A stretch of DNA of 64,000 nucleotides, from positions 496,001 through 560,000 of the forward strand of contig NZ_CP159358.1 of NCBI RefSeq assembly GCF_040500475.1, written 5' to 3'. Positions within the stretch are counted from its first letter, which is position 1. The number at the start of each line of letters is the position of its first letter. The notes beneath the pieces were generated by a model that did not search any database, was not told the origin of the DNA, and saw only the letters and a list, made by a program, of their open reading frames with translations. Of this stretch, positions 25,245 through 34,395 are shown piece by piece. Origin of the DNA: Bacillus sp. Bos-x628 (lineage in GTDB: Bacteria > Bacillota > Bacilli > Bacillales > Bacillaceae). Both the position numbers and the translations under genes were made by a program.

Positions 25245-25940
25245 ATGAGTGTACATATTGGAGCAGATAAAGGACAAATTGCAGAAACGGTATTGCTTCC
25301 TGGCGATCCGCTTCGTGCGAAATATATTGCAGATACATATTTAGAGGATGTCGAGTGCTATAACGAAGTGCGCGGCATGTATGGCTTTACAGGCACATAT
25401 AAAGGAAAACGTATTTCCGTACAAGGCACTGGGATGGGTGTACCGTCTATTTCGATTTATGTCAATGAACTCATTCAAAGCTATGATGTTCAAAACTTAA
25501 TCCGCGTCGGTTCGTGCGGAGCGATTAAAAAAGATGTGAATGTACGTGATGTTATTTTAGCACAGACGTCATCAACCGACTCCCAAATGAATCGTGTCGT
25601 ATTTGGACCGATTGATTACGCGCCTTGCGCTGATTTTGGTCTACTCAAGAAAGCCTACGACACAGCAGAAGCAAAAAATGTAGCTGTGCGTGTCGGAAAT
25701 GTATTTACAGCAGACCAGTTTTACAATGAAAAACCACTTGAGCTCATGGATCAATACGGCATTCTCGCAATTGAAATGGAAACAACAGCTCTATACACGC
25801 TCGCTGCAAAATTCGGTAGAAAAGCGTTATCGATTCTAACAGTAAGTGATCATGTTCTGACAGGAGAAGAGACAACTGCAAAAGAGCGTCAAACGACTTT
25901 TGACGAAATGATCTTAATTGCACTAGATTCTGTTTTATAA
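25245..25940 (+). CDS. deoD: Purine-nucleoside phosphorylase, DeoD type
   Basis: 231 residues. Phosphorolysis of purine (deoxy)nucleosides in nucleotide salvage. Family blocks: [61 protein letters not shown] (ribose-binding Glu) and the catalytic Asp in [17 protein letters not shown] precedes the ATG. Monocistronic, with a terminator after it. Confidence 0.97.
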   Translation: MSVHIGADKGQIAETVLLPGDPLRAKYIADTYLEDVECYNEVRGMYGFTGTYKGKRISVQGTGMGVPSISIYVNELIQSYDVQNLIRVGSCGAIKKDVNVRDVILAQTSSTDSQMNRVVFGPIDYAPCADFGLLKKAYDTAEAKNVAVRVGNVFTADQFYNEKPLELMDQYGILAIEMETTALYTLAAKFGRKALSILTVSDHVLTGEETTAKERQTTFDEMILIALDSVL

Positions 25941-25943
25941 TAG

Positions 25944-25984
25944 TATAAAGGGTGTGCTACGATGTAGCGCATCTTTATTTTTTT
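25944..25984 (+). terminator. Terminator after deoD
   Basis: AAAG..TG.GCTAC, GAT and GTAGC.CA.CTTT, then a T-run. Confidence 0.8.
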
Positions 25985-26008
25985 AGCAGAGCAAAAGGAA
26001 GGTATGTC

Positions 26009-26836
26009 ATGAAGAAAAGCTATAAAGTACTCTCAATCGCATCGATTCTTGGTTTGACGGCCGCATTATCGGGCTGCCAGTTGCTCGATCAAAAGAGCGA
26101 CACATCAGATGTAAACAAAACAAACGAACAAAAATCAGCAAATCAATCATCCCAGCAAAACTCAAATGCTACGGCAGATCCATTTAATCAAGAGCTGACG
26201 TTAAAGAGTGAATATTTCAATGACATCAAGGTTGTCAGTGGGCTGAAAACCATACAAAACCCTGAAAATATTCTTGCACTTGTTAACAAAGAATATGCAT
26301 TGCCGGGTACCTATAAACCTTCTGATCTCGTTGTACCAAAAGTTGAATTCTCCTTTTCGGAGAATATCGAAAAACGATATATTCGGAAAGAAGCAGCAGA
26401 AGCCCTTGCCAAGTTATTTAATAGAGCGAAAAAAGAAAACTACGAGCTTGTTGCTGTATCTGGCTATCGTTCTTATGATCGTCAAAAAACCATTTTTGAC
26501 AGTGAAGTCAAAATAAAAGGGAAAGAAAAAGCTCAAGAAGCAGTTGCTCTACCAGGTGAAAGTGAACATCAAACAGGACTTGCGATTGATATTTCCTCAA
26601 AAAGTGCTGGCTTTGAGATCTCTGAAAAGTTTGGTGAAACACCTGATGGCAAGTGGGTGGCGAAAAACGCTTATAAATATGGCTTTATCATCCGATATCC
26701 AAAAGGGAAAGAAGACATTACGAAATACGAATACGAGCCATGGCACCTGCGCTATGTTGGCGAAGAAGCAGCAAAAGCAATGCATGATCACGACTTAACA
26801 TTTGAAGAGTATATGAACAAAGTCAAGAAAATATAA
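26009..26836 (+). CDS. yodJ: D-alanyl-D-alanine carboxypeptidase lipoprotein, VanY family
   Basis: 275 residues from ATG 26009 with AAAGGAAGG upstream. Signal peptide with lipobox AALSGC, then a Ser/Asn/Gln-rich linker. The VanY/LAS peptidase core has VSGYRSYDRQ, SEHQTGLAIDI (zinc His and Asp) and EPWHLRYVG (catalytic Glu and zinc His). Trims the terminal D-Ala of peptidoglycan stem peptides outside the cell. Same position as B. subtilis yodJ. Confidence 0.93.
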   Translation: MKKSYKVLSIASILGLTAALSGCQLLDQKSDTSDVNKTNEQKSANQSSQQNSNATADPFNQELTLKSEYFNDIKVVSGLKTIQNPENILALVNKEYALPGTYKPSDLVVPKVEFSFSENIEKRYIRKEAAEALAKLFNRAKKENYELVAVSGYRSYDRQKTIFDSEVKIKGKEKAQEAVALPGESEHQTGLAIDISSKSAGFEISEKFGETPDGKWVAKNAYKYGFIIRYPKGKEDITKYEYEPWHLRYVGEEAAKAMHDHDLTFEEYMNKVKKI

Positions 26837-26843
26837 GCAAATA

Positions 26844-26880
26844 AAAGGCCTCCCAGCCATTGGGAGGCCTTCTTTTTTTA
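26844..26880. terminator. Bidirectional terminator between yodJ and yodI
   Basis: AAGGCCTCCCA, GCCAT and TGGGAGGCCTT with a T-run on + and A-rich flank. Confidence 0.88.
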
Positions 26881-27129
26881 AAAAAAGAATAATCCTGCTA
26901 ATGCGAAGCCAGTAATGAAGCCAAGACCAATTCCGTAAGCGGCGCCCCAGCCATAATAACCGCCATAATAGCCGAACCCAAAGCCTTGGCGGAAACCGCC
27001 GACTGGACGAATATAGACTTTGCGGTTTGTCACCCGTTCAATACGTCCGACATGCACTCTGCCGTTTCGATCGGTGATTCTAGCTACTTTCCCCAAGTGC
27101 TGTTGACAAAGTTTGTAGTAGCGCTCCAT
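26878..27129 (-). CDS. yodI: YodI-like Gly/Tyr-rich protein
   Basis: 83 residues. The N-terminal 40 residues form a basic beta unit (LGKVARITDRNGRVHVGRIE). The C-terminus is Gly/Tyr/Phe-rich and hydrophobic (FGFGYYGGYYGWGAAYGI, then GFALAGLFFF), as in several small coat or spore proteins. The length equals that recalled for B. subtilis YodI, a spore coat-associated protein. Strong AAAAGGAGG before the ATG. Confidence 0.78.
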   Translation of the reverse strand: MERYYKLCQQHLGKVARITDRNGRVHVGRIERVTNRKVYIRPVGGFRQGFGFGYYGGYYGWGAAYGIGLGFITGFALAGLFFF

Positions 27130-27221
27130 GTTTTTCCTCCTTTTGACAAACTCTTTTCACTCTTATCTTATGCAAGATAAATGATAGAGTTTGGACAAAA
27201 CATATAGGAGATTCGCTCATT

Positions 27222-27920
27222 TTACACAGTACATTCGAATAGAATATGACTGAGATGCTGGCGATGTGCTTGGATGAAGTCATAGTGTGTTTGTAAAGTG
27301 TCGTAAAGCTTAGACGGTATATGAGGAGATAATTCCATTTCTGTTGGCTCCTCTTGTACCATGTGCTCGTCGAAGGAGAGAATACGTAAATCATGGAAGC
27401 CTGCTTCTTTTAACTGCTCCTCCCATTCAGAAGGAGAAAAGAGTGAGCGAAAGCCATAAAATTCTTGAATGGCTGCAAGTTCTTTTGTTGATAGCGGTGC
27501 TTTTAACACAGCTTCATTGGCTAACAATTTACCCCCAGGTAAAAGAACACGTTTCATTTCATTAAGAGCTGCTGATAAGTGTGTAAAGCTTAAGACAGAT
27601 TCACTGATCAATAGAGAAAATGACGCATCTGCAAATGGAAGATTTTCGACTGACGCCTGTATGGCGTTGATCGGCAATTCTTCTCGTTTAAATCTGAGGT
27701 TGGCCTTTTCCACCATCAATGGATGCGTATCAATGGCATCCACATGAAAGCCTAGATTTCCTAAATACGCTGCTGTCTGTCCTGTCCCGCAACCAATATC
27801 AAGTATGCGCTGATCAAAAAGCAGCTTTGAATGCTCAATCATTGTTTTCGTTAACTCAATTCCACCAGGGTGTGCACCTGATACGCCAAAATAGGCGAGC
27901 ATTTCTACATAGTCACTCAT
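27222..27920 (-). CDS. yodH: SAM-dependent methyltransferase YodH
   Basis: 232 residues from ATG 27920 with AGAAGGGG upstream; a further ATG at 27938 overlaps that site. Class I fold: ILDIGCGTGQTAAYLGNLG (motif I), VDAIDTHPLMVEKA (motif II), FADASFSLLISESVLSF and LLPGGKLLANEAV. UbiE/COQ5-like family with unknown substrate. It converges with yodI and diverges from ctpA, as in B. subtilis. Confidence 0.88.
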   Translation of the reverse strand: MSDYVEMLAYFGVSGAHPGGIELTKTMIEHSKLLFDQRILDIGCGTGQTAAYLGNLGFHVDAIDTHPLMVEKANLRFKREELPINAIQASVENLPFADASFSLLISESVLSFTHLSAALNEMKRVLLPGGKLLANEAVLKAPLSTKELAAIQEFYGFRSLFSPSEWEEQLKEAGFHDLRILSFDEHMVQEEPTEMELSPHIPSKLYDTLQTHYDFIQAHRQHLSHILFECTV

Positions 27921-28071
27921 AAAACCCCTTCTTTCCATATCGTGTTTCTCTATAAAGATATATGCAATGCAAGGTCAAATGGCTTATCTTTTCAAGTAGA
28001 AGTTTTATCATCTAGTTGACGGATGAACAATCGTCCTTGATAATAATGAAAGGAGATAAGGTGGTGTTTTT

Positions 28072-29457
28072 TTGAAAAAACAAATCAAAATCGTAATAGC
28101 CATTCTCGTGACAGCAGCACTTTCCTCAGCGATTACTTTTGTGATCACAAAACAAGGTGTTGTCAGTGTCGCAGGAGATGAAAAGTTCAGTAAACTCATG
28201 GCTGCTTATACGAAGGTGAAGGATGAGTATTACAAAAAAACGGATGATCAAAAACTAATAGACGGTGCGATTCAAGGAATGATTGCATCACTAGATGATC
28301 CATACTCTACATATATGGATCAGGAGGACGCAAAAGGTTTTAACAATACCATTTCTTCGTCATTTGAAGGTATTGGTGCACAAGTGGAAGAAAAGGATGG
28401 ACAAATATTAATTGTCGCCCCAATTAAAGGCTCTCCTGCTGAAAAAGCTGGTTTGAAACCTCATGATCGAATTTTAGAGGTGAATGGGAAAAGCACAAAG
28501 GGGATGTCTGTGAACAAAGCAGTATCTCTCATTAGAGGTAAAAAAGGAACGGATGTTAAGCTACATCTGAATCGACAAGGTGTTGGAAATGTGGATGTGA
28601 ATATCACAAGAGATACGATTCCGCTTGAAACAGTTTATACAAAGCTAACGAAAGATAAAATAGGAGAAATCCAAATTACATCATTTGCAGAAACCACATC
28701 TAAAGAATTGGATAAAGCTATTAATAAGTTAGAGAAACAAGGGGCCAAAGGATATGTGATTGACCTAAGAGACAACCCTGGGGGCATTATGACAGAAGCC
28801 ATACAAATGAGTAATGACTTTATTGATAAAGGAAAAGTCATTATGCAGGTCGAGGAAAAAGGGAAGATACAAGTGTACAAAGCAGAAAAAGAACGGAAGG
28901 TCCATAAACCAGCCGTAGTCCTTGTAAATGGCGGATCGGCAAGTGCTGCTGAAATTATGGCGGCGGCCCTGCATCAATCATCAGGAATTCAAATCGTTGG
29001 TGAGAAAACATTTGGTAAAGGAACCGTACAAAATGCCCAAAGCTATCAAGACGGCTCTAGTGTCAAGTTAACCATTGCAAAGTGGCTGACACCGAATGGA
29101 TCTTGGATTCACAAAAAAGGAATTGAACCACAGGTGAAAGCATCTCTCCCAAGTTATGCAAAGCTGCCATATTTAAATCCGAAAAAGACTTATCAACTGA
29201 ATGATAATGGAGACGAAGTAAAAGCGGCTCAAAAAATGTTCCAAGCACTCGGCTACAAGGCAAAGGCAAATGGAGAGTATGATCAGGCGTTCCAAACTGT
29301 TGTGAAAAGCTTCCAAGCAGATCATGATTTGAAGGCAGACGGAATCTTAACAGGGGATACAACGACTGTGCTCATGACAAAAATACAAGAAAAGCTTAAA
29401 AAGAATGATACGCAAATGAAAAAAGCCATAGAATTATTGAAACAAGAAATAAAATAA
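28072..29457 (+). CDS. ctpA: Carboxy-terminal processing protease CtpA
   Basis: 461 residues from a TTG with AAAGGAGATAAGG upstream. N-terminal signal anchor (IVIAILVTAALSSAITFVI), PDZ domain (about 95-175, KGSPAEKAGLKPHDRILEVN) and S41 peptidase. Catalytic Ser lies in NGGSASAAEIMAAAL, and Lys in GEKTFGKGTVQ 25 residues on. A C-terminal peptidoglycan-binding domain contains DEVKAAQKMFQALGY. Surface serine protease related to the sporulation enzyme CtpB. The peptidoglycan-binding tail should hold it at the wall. Confidence 0.93.
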   Translation: MKKQIKIVIAILVTAALSSAITFVITKQGVVSVAGDEKFSKLMAAYTKVKDEYYKKTDDQKLIDGAIQGMIASLDDPYSTYMDQEDAKGFNNTISSSFEGIGAQVEEKDGQILIVAPIKGSPAEKAGLKPHDRILEVNGKSTKGMSVNKAVSLIRGKKGTDVKLHLNRQGVGNVDVNITRDTIPLETVYTKLTKDKIGEIQITSFAETTSKELDKAINKLEKQGAKGYVIDLRDNPGGIMTEAIQMSNDFIDKGKVIMQVEEKGKIQVYKAEKERKVHKPAVVLVNGGSASAAEIMAAALHQSSGIQIVGEKTFGKGTVQNAQSYQDGSSVKLTIAKWLTPNGSWIHKKGIEPQVKASLPSYAKLPYLNPKKTYQLNDNGDEVKAAQKMFQALGYKAKANGEYDQAFQTVVKSFQADHDLKADGILTGDTTTVLMTKIQEKLKKNDTQMKKAIELLKQEIK

Positions 29458-29494
29458 AGAAAGCAGTCCCTTTTTTGAGGACTGCTTTTCTTGT
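29458..29494. terminator. Terminator between ctpA and yodF
   Basis: AAGAAAGCAGTCC, loop, GGACTGCTTTTCTT. It serves both converging genes. Confidence 0.88.
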
Positions 29495-29496
29495 GT

Positions 29497-30984
29497 TTAC
29501 GCGTCTTTTGCGATATTTGCTGCTTTTCCTTCTTCAAACAGTTCGTTCGTGACGGAATTTGATATGCTGTTCTTTTGAAAAAACGGATTAAGGATCAGGA
29601 TGACAACAACGTTTGCTAATAAACCGAGGAAACCTTCAAAAAGGCCAAATGTGACTTGTGAAATGTTGGCGGTAAAGGTCACAATGATCCCAACCACAAG
29701 TCCTGCAATGGTTGCTTCTTTTGATTGCTTCTTCCAAAACAGGCTCATTGCAATCGCTGGGAAAATCTGAACCATTCCTGATACACCGATCAATTGCAGC
29801 GTCACAAGTGCCGCAGGGAATAGCATACCAAATAAAAGAGCAAGGCCAATAACAATAAACACCATCGAACGTGTAATGATCGTTAATCTTTTCGGTGACA
29901 CATTTGGATGAATCAAGTCCCGATATAAATTATTCGCAAATAAATTCGACGCACCAATGGCCATAATAGAACATGGAATGAGAGAAGCCAGTGCAATCGT
30001 TGAATAAGCAAGCCCCTGCATCACGCCTCCATAAGATGTTTGAATTAAATGAAGAAGAGCAAATCTAGGATTTGTCTCCTCTGGTAAGACTAAAAATGCA
30101 ATCAACCCAAGGAAGATGACCAAAATCAATACAATGTTATAAAGGGGTAAAAATATGCTGTTTTTACGTATGGCATCTGCACTTTTTGCGGTGAATACAC
30201 CAGTAGCCGCATGAGCCCACATAAATAAAGCAAGTGCTGAAACGCCTGAAGCTGTAATGAACCACAAAATGCCTTTAGGACCGCTTTCAGGGATTGTTAG
30301 AAGCTGAGGAGCTTCCTTGGCTAACGTATTCATCATAGGTGACCAGCCATTAAAATGAATGATCGGCAGTGAAACAACCATAAAGAGCATGATCACCCAA
30401 ACGAGAATATCTTTTATAATGGCAGTATATGTAGGACCTTTGATCCCGCTGAAAAAAGTATATAGTGCTACTAAGATAAATGAAATCATAACAACTGCAT
30501 TGACGTTAATATAATTTGTACCTGCGACAGTTAATGTATCTTGAATGCCGCTGAGCTGAAGACAAATATAAGGAATGAGCATCAGTACACCTACAATAGC
30601 AATCAAACTTGACAGAAGCTTGCTGTCAAATCGTACGCGTGCATAATCAGCCAGTGTTGTCAGCTTATGACTTTTTGCGACGGTCCATAGTTTTGGTAAG
30701 AAGAAATAAGCAATGAAATAGGCAAGCACAGAATAGGGTATAGCGAAAAAAGCGACACTTCCTGCCGTATAGGCTGTACTGGTTAAGCCTAAAAATGTAT
30801 AGGCTGTATATAAGTCTGCCCCAACGAGAAACCAGACGAGAAGACCGCCGAATTTTCTCCCGCCGACAGACCATTCTTCGACTGTCTGTCTTGAAGATTT
30901 GTCATGACCAGCTACAAATCCGATGATCACAACGATAAAAATAATACATGCAGTAATCAATAAAGCTGTTAAATTTCCTTGCAT
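29497..30984 (-). CDS. yodF: Sodium:solute symporter YodF
   Basis: 495 residues, about 13 hydrophobic segments, SSS family. The N-terminus has EEWSVGGRKFGGLLVWFLVGADLYTA split over the first spans, and SLIPCSIMAIGASNLFANNLYRD is the typical TM8-loop signature. It is likely a sodium-coupled uptake system for an organic solute; the substrate is not evident. Its ATG overlaps the stop of the preceding DUF3311-like gene (TGATG), so the two are translationally coupled and probably form one transporter. Confidence 0.88.
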   Translation of the reverse strand: MQGNLTALLITACIIFIVVIIGFVAGHDKSSRQTVEEWSVGGRKFGGLLVWFLVGADLYTAYTFLGLTSTAYTAGSVAFFAIPYSVLAYFIAYFFLPKLWTVAKSHKLTTLADYARVRFDSKLLSSLIAIVGVLMLIPYICLQLSGIQDTLTVAGTNYINVNAVVMISFILVALYTFFSGIKGPTYTAIIKDILVWVIMLFMVVSLPIIHFNGWSPMMNTLAKEAPQLLTIPESGPKGILWFITASGVSALALFMWAHAATGVFTAKSADAIRKNSIFLPLYNIVLILVIFLGLIAFLVLPEETNPRFALLHLIQTSYGGVMQGLAYSTIALASLIPCSIMAIGASNLFANNLYRDLIHPNVSPKRLTIITRSMVFIVIGLALLFGMLFPAALVTLQLIGVSGMVQIFPAIAMSLFWKKQSKEATIAGLVVGIIVTFTANISQVTFGLFEGFLGLLANVVVILILNPFFQKNSISNSVTNELFEEGKAANIAKDA

Positions 30985-31187
30985 CAGTCAGTTCCTCCAT
31001 TTGAATGTTGCATCCTGTAAATGATAAATGTACAAATCGGTGTGAGAACAATCCACAATAGGAGCCAAAAGTGGAAAAATGGCAACCCAATCAAAATTGG
31101 ATGGATGCGATTGACAAAGGGAAGCAATACGAGCTGCCCGATAAATGGAATGGTTATGAGTAGAATCATGATCAATTTTTTATTCAT
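30984..31187 (-). CDS. DUF3311-like small membrane subunit of the YodF symporter
   Basis: 67 residues from ATG 31187 with an AGGAGG site 7 nt upstream. Two spans: LIMILLITIPFIGQLVLLPF and GLPFFHFWLLLWIVLTPICT. DUF3311/YhdT-type proteins commonly precede SSS symporters and act as accessory subunits. The overlap with yodF supports that here. A longer frame to 31220 lacks a ribosome site. Confidence 0.82.
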   Translation of the reverse strand: MNKKLIMILLITIPFIGQLVLLPFVNRIHPILIGLPFFHFWLLLWIVLTPICTFIIYRMQHSNGGTD

Positions 31188-31402
31188 TATTTCCTCCTGA
31201 ATATTTTGTAATTTCATCATAATAGCAGTTGTCAGATTAGATCACAAGACCATTTTCAGAAAAAACAATCATTTTCTTTCATAGCATATTACTATAACGC
31301 TTTCATTCTTAAAAGATGGATTTTAAACAATGAGCGGTGTTAAAAGGGGGTTTTCGAGTTGGATAAATGGAAAAGTTTGGAGTGATAATATTTAAAGCAA
31401 AT

Positions 31403-31432
31403 AAAAAAGCCCCGGAAAGTGACCGGGACACG
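31403..31432 (-). terminator. Terminator after yodC
   Basis: On the minus strand GTCCCGG, loop, CCGGGGC followed by TTTTTT. Confidence 0.85.
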
Positions 31433-31433
31433 T

Positions 31434-32051
31434 TTAAAGGAAATCAGAGACTTCATTGATGTCAAAACGATTGCTTTTGTGAGCTTCTTTTGCTGCTTTA
31501 CCGACTGAAATCAGCATAATTGGTTCGTAACGCCCGCTTACATTGAATTCTTTGATGTAAGCTTCTTTACTGAAACCGCCCATTGCACATGTATCATACC
31601 CCATTGCTTTGGCAGCAATCATTAATTGCATAGCAGCTAGTGAAGCATTTGAATAGGCAGCTTCACGTGCATATTGCTCGCTTTGATAAGCTCCATTAAT
31701 TTGGGTCATCAATGTGTTTTTGATGTCTTCTGTAATAACCCCTTGTTCAGCTAGTTCGCTATAGATTTTTTCACCATTTTTGTGAGCTTCAAAATCTCCT
31801 AACACAGCAATAACGGCTGATGCTTGCGACACTTGCTTTTGGTTATAAGCGATTGGCAACAACTTTGCTTTTGATTCAGCACTATGGAATACAGTGAAGT
31901 GCCAATGCTGAAGATTCCATGCAGATGGTGCTTTCGTTGTTATTTCAAGAAGCTCTGTTAACTCTTCTTTTGTCATTTCATGGGATGTATCATACTCTTT
32001 CACTGAAGCTCTTTCTTTCAAAATTTCAATCGTTTTGTGATCGATCGCCAT
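31434..32051 (-). CDS. yodC: NAD(P)H nitroreductase YodC
   Basis: 205 residues. FMN-dependent nitroreductase family: ERASVKEYDTSHEM (FMN phosphate Arg), TTKAPSAWNLQHWHFTVFHS, AAMQLMIAAKAMGYDTCAMGGF and the C-terminal EPIMLISVGKAAKEAHKSNR. B. subtilis yodC is induced by quinones and diamide and repressed by YodB. Here the divergent yodB gene is broken, so yodC may be constitutive. GGAGG precedes the ATG. Confidence 0.93.
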   Translation of the reverse strand: MAIDHKTIEILKERASVKEYDTSHEMTKEELTELLEITTKAPSAWNLQHWHFTVFHSAESKAKLLPIAYNQKQVSQASAVIAVLGDFEAHKNGEKIYSELAEQGVITEDIKNTLMTQINGAYQSEQYAREAAYSNASLAAMQLMIAAKAMGYDTCAMGGFSKEAYIKEFNVSGRYEPIMLISVGKAAKEAHKSNRFDINEVSDFL

Positions 32052-32190
32052 TTGGTTATTTCCTCCCGTTTCTGCTAATAGGATGGTACAATAAATAAAA
32101 AAGTGAGAAACTTACTTATTATAACTAGAGACATTTTAAATTGTTAACCGATAGTTTGTCAAACAATCATGAAAAGAAAGGCTGAAATAT

Positions 32191-32525
32191 ATGGCATTTG
32201 AATTATGTCCTCATATTCAGGCAAGCATTTTTTCTTCTCGGCAAAAGGTGGAATGGTCTCATCATCCATGTATTGCTTGATGGTCCAAAACGCTTTAAAG
32301 ACATGACTGACATTATTCCATCCATCAGCCAAAAAATGCTCGCAGAACGCTTAAAAGAGCTGGAACAAGAAGGGGATCATAGAGCGAACGGTTTTGCCTG
32401 AGACACCTGTTAAAGTCATCTATTGCTTAACTGAAAAAGGGAACGCATTAAGCGATGTCTTTAGACAAGTATCACGCTGGGCAGGAGAGTATGCAGGGTC
32501 TCACGATAAAAAAGAGCAAGCCTAG
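32191..32525 (+). pseudogene. yodB: yodB, HxlR/MarR-type redox repressor, two frameshifts
   Basis: Translation in three pieces rebuilds a 110-residue YodB: MAFELCPHIQASIF, then LLGKRWNGLIIHVLLDGPKR to ELEQEG, then IIERTVLPETPVKVIYCLTE to EQA. The two breaks are an extra T in a six-T run (near 32228-32233) and an extra G in a four-G run (near 32371-32376). Both insertions are +1, so they do not compensate. The N-terminal Cys that senses electrophiles (ELCPH) remains. Homopolymer sequencing error is a real alternative. Confidence 0.8.
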
Positions 32526-32601
32526 TTTAAGGTTTGCCCAATCGTTTTGCCTTCTAATGAATATGCTGATGTTAGGCACATGACAAAGGAGGAGAAAAAG
32601 C

Positions 32602-32817
32602 ATGTACCCTCATACTCCGCATTTTCGAGGCGGCGCCCCTGGCATTCCGCCGTATGAATCCAGAGTCCCTTTGTTTTTTGGTTTTGGAGCTCCTTTAGTC
32701 GGCGGACTGCTTGGCGGTTTTTTAGGAAGTGCGATTTTTAACTATCCCCGTCCTTATTATCCACCACCACCGCCTGTTCCACCACCTTATGGCGGCGGAT
32801 ATCCACCATATTATTAA
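32602..32817 (+). CDS. Small Pro/Gly/Tyr-rich protein
   Basis: 71 residues with AAAGGAGGAG 6-8 nt before ATG. A single hydrophobic Gly-rich segment (FFGFGAPLVGGLLGGFLGSAIF) is flanked by Pro/Tyr-rich tails (YYPPPPPVPPPYGGGYPPYY). The composition recalls small spore-coat or membrane proteins of Bacillus, but no family is recognised. A bidirectional terminator follows. Confidence 0.65.
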   Translation: MYPHTPHFRGGAPGIPPYESRVPLFFGFGAPLVGGLLGGFLGSAIFNYPRPYYPPPPPVPPPYGGGYPPYY

Positions 32818-32827
32818 GAAAAGAGTA

Positions 32828-32858
32828 AGCCTGCTTAAGATAAAAGCAGGCTTTTTAT
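32828..32858. terminator. Terminator between the Pro/Gly protein and yocM
   Basis: AGCCTGCTT, loop, AAGCAGGCTTTTT. Confidence 0.85.
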
Positions 32859-33316
32859 AATGGAATATCTATTTCAGAAATGCCTGGATCATCATGCTTT
32901 AAAAACATAATCTCCAAAATACCATCCTGATAGGACGCTTTCGTTCCTTTTCTTTTTACAGTTGCAGGAAGGACGATTTTCTTTTGTGCATTTTCTTCAG
33001 GGAAATGATCGATAAATAGCAGGTTGGCTGTATGCTTGATTTTGATTTTTTCTGTGTTTGGACGATCAAGTTCAATTTTGACAAACACATGGTCAGTTGT
33101 TTCAAACACTTCGACATTCGGCTCTTTTTCTGTTTCACTCGTTTTTTTGTTTTGACTAAGTGGATCCTGAAAGGGGAACTGAGCAGGATAATTGGAGCCG
33201 AATACACTTTCCATGACTTGATTGACATATTGCTCAACATCTTTAGGGTCCGAGTTCTTTAATATTTCTTTCGAAAATTGCTTTTGAAAAGGGAATAATC
33301 GGTTCCAGTCAAACAT
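32855..33316 (-). CDS. yocM: Hsp20-like small heat-shock protein YocM
   Basis: 153 residues from ATG 33316 with AAAGGATG upstream. The frame runs further to 33457 but crosses the divergent promoter. The alpha-crystallin domain covers about 75-153 (VEVFETTDHVFVKIELDR, LFIDHFPEEN, KASYQDGILEIMFLK). The N-terminus is helical and acidic. B. subtilis YocM is an Hsp20 member reported in salt stress. Its classical C-terminal IxI motif appears as EIDIPL. Confidence 0.82.
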   Translation of the reverse strand: MFDWNRLFPFQKQFSKEILKNSDPKDVEQYVNQVMESVFGSNYPAQFPFQDPLSQNKKTSETEKEPNVEVFETTDHVFVKIELDRPNTEKIKIKHTANLLFIDHFPEENAQKKIVLPATVKRKGTKASYQDGILEIMFLKHDDPGISEIDIPL

Positions 33317-33372
33317 GCACATCATCCTTTCTAAATGCCCTGAATTAGTGTATGCCCAATTGAATGTACGCG

Positions 33373-33381
33373 TGCTATAAT
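33373..33381 (+). promoter_or_regulatory. Extended -10 promoter of yojE
   Basis: TGCTATAAT, a TGn extension with a perfect TATAAT, 31 bp before the yojE TTG start. Confidence 0.6.
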
Positions 33382-33411
33382 AGACGTTAAGTTTAGAAAG
33401 GGATGGTGTAC

Positions 33412-34317
33412 TTGGAGCATCAAGAGCAAACAAAAGGTGTGCTGTATACTGCAACATCTTTTACATTGTGGGGGCTGTTCCCATTATATTGGAAACTTAT
33501 GGATCATATTTCGTCAGGCGAAATTTTAGCTCACAGAATTTTATGGTCGTTTGTCTTTATGTGCGGTATTCTTCTATATTTAAAGCAAGTCCGCCGAGCC
33601 ATTCAAACAATGAAAAGGCTTATGTTAGATGGTAAAGCTTTATACTCTTTACTTTTATCTGCTATTTTAATTTCGATCAACTGGTATGTGTACATTTGGG
33701 CAGTCAATCATCATTTAATGCTTGAAGCAAGTTTGGGTTATTATATTAATCCACTTATATCAGTTTTACTTGGGATTATCTTTTTGAAAGAGCGACTGAA
33801 TAAAATCCAAACCATTGCCATTTTCATAGCCGCAGGCGGTGTTATGATTTCTACAGTTCAGTACGGATCATTTCCTGTGGTTGCCTTCTTATTAGCTTTT
33901 AGCTTTGGTTTTTATGGATTGATCAAAAAAAGGATGGCATTCACGAGTGCCATTGGGCTGACCATTGAAACGCTACTTCTTGCTCCTGCCGCACTTGTTT
34001 ATTTAATCTTCTTTTTAAAGGAACCAGAAGTCACAATGCAGACAAGCAGCATAGGTTCTCTTGGGTTATTGTTCTTTGCTGGAGTCTTTACAGCAGTTCC
34101 ACTTCTTTTGTTTTCCGAAGGTGCGAAAAGAATTCCTCTTTATCAGGTCGGGATTCTCCAATATATTGCACCGACAATTACTTTTTTCTTAGGGTTGTTT
34201 ATGTATCACGAACACTTATCAGCAGGGAAAGTTCTGACGTTTCTATGTATTTGGGTTGCGATTTTATTGTTTACAGCATCACAACTTCGCATGAAAAAAA
34301 CATCAAATGCTCATTAA
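33412..34317 (+). CDS. yojE: RarD/EamA-family transporter YojE
   Basis: 301 residues from TTG 33412 with GAAAGGG 9 nt upstream; an ATG at 33403 lies almost on the ribosome site. About ten membrane spans. RarD landmarks: GLFPLYWKL, EILAHRILWSFVF, SINWYVYIWAVNHH, ASLGYYINPLISVLLG and YQVGILQYIAPTITF. Predicted drug/metabolite exporter; the substrate is unknown. It precedes a small gene and yojF-bshB2. Confidence 0.88.
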   Translation: MEHQEQTKGVLYTATSFTLWGLFPLYWKLMDHISSGEILAHRILWSFVFMCGILLYLKQVRRAIQTMKRLMLDGKALYSLLLSAILISINWYVYIWAVNHHLMLEASLGYYINPLISVLLGIIFLKERLNKIQTIAIFIAAGGVMISTVQYGSFPVVAFLLAFSFGFYGLIKKRMAFTSAIGLTIETLLLAPAALVYLIFFLKEPEVTMQTSSIGSLGLLFFAGVFTAVPLLLFSEGAKRIPLYQVGILQYIAPTITFFLGLFMYHEHLSAGKVLTFLCIWVAILLFTASQLRMKKTSNAH

Positions 34318-34395
34318 AATCAAAAGCAGTTTACTTTTTTTTGATGGCGGATCATGTCATAATAAATTGTTAACAAATCCGTTTGAGGTGATCAC

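Noticed and set aside
32191..32401. Short intact HxlR protein from 32198
   Set aside because: The frame starting there reads upstream codons unlike YodB and stops early; the flanking pieces restore the family sequence only with two frame changes, so it is annotated as a pseudogene.
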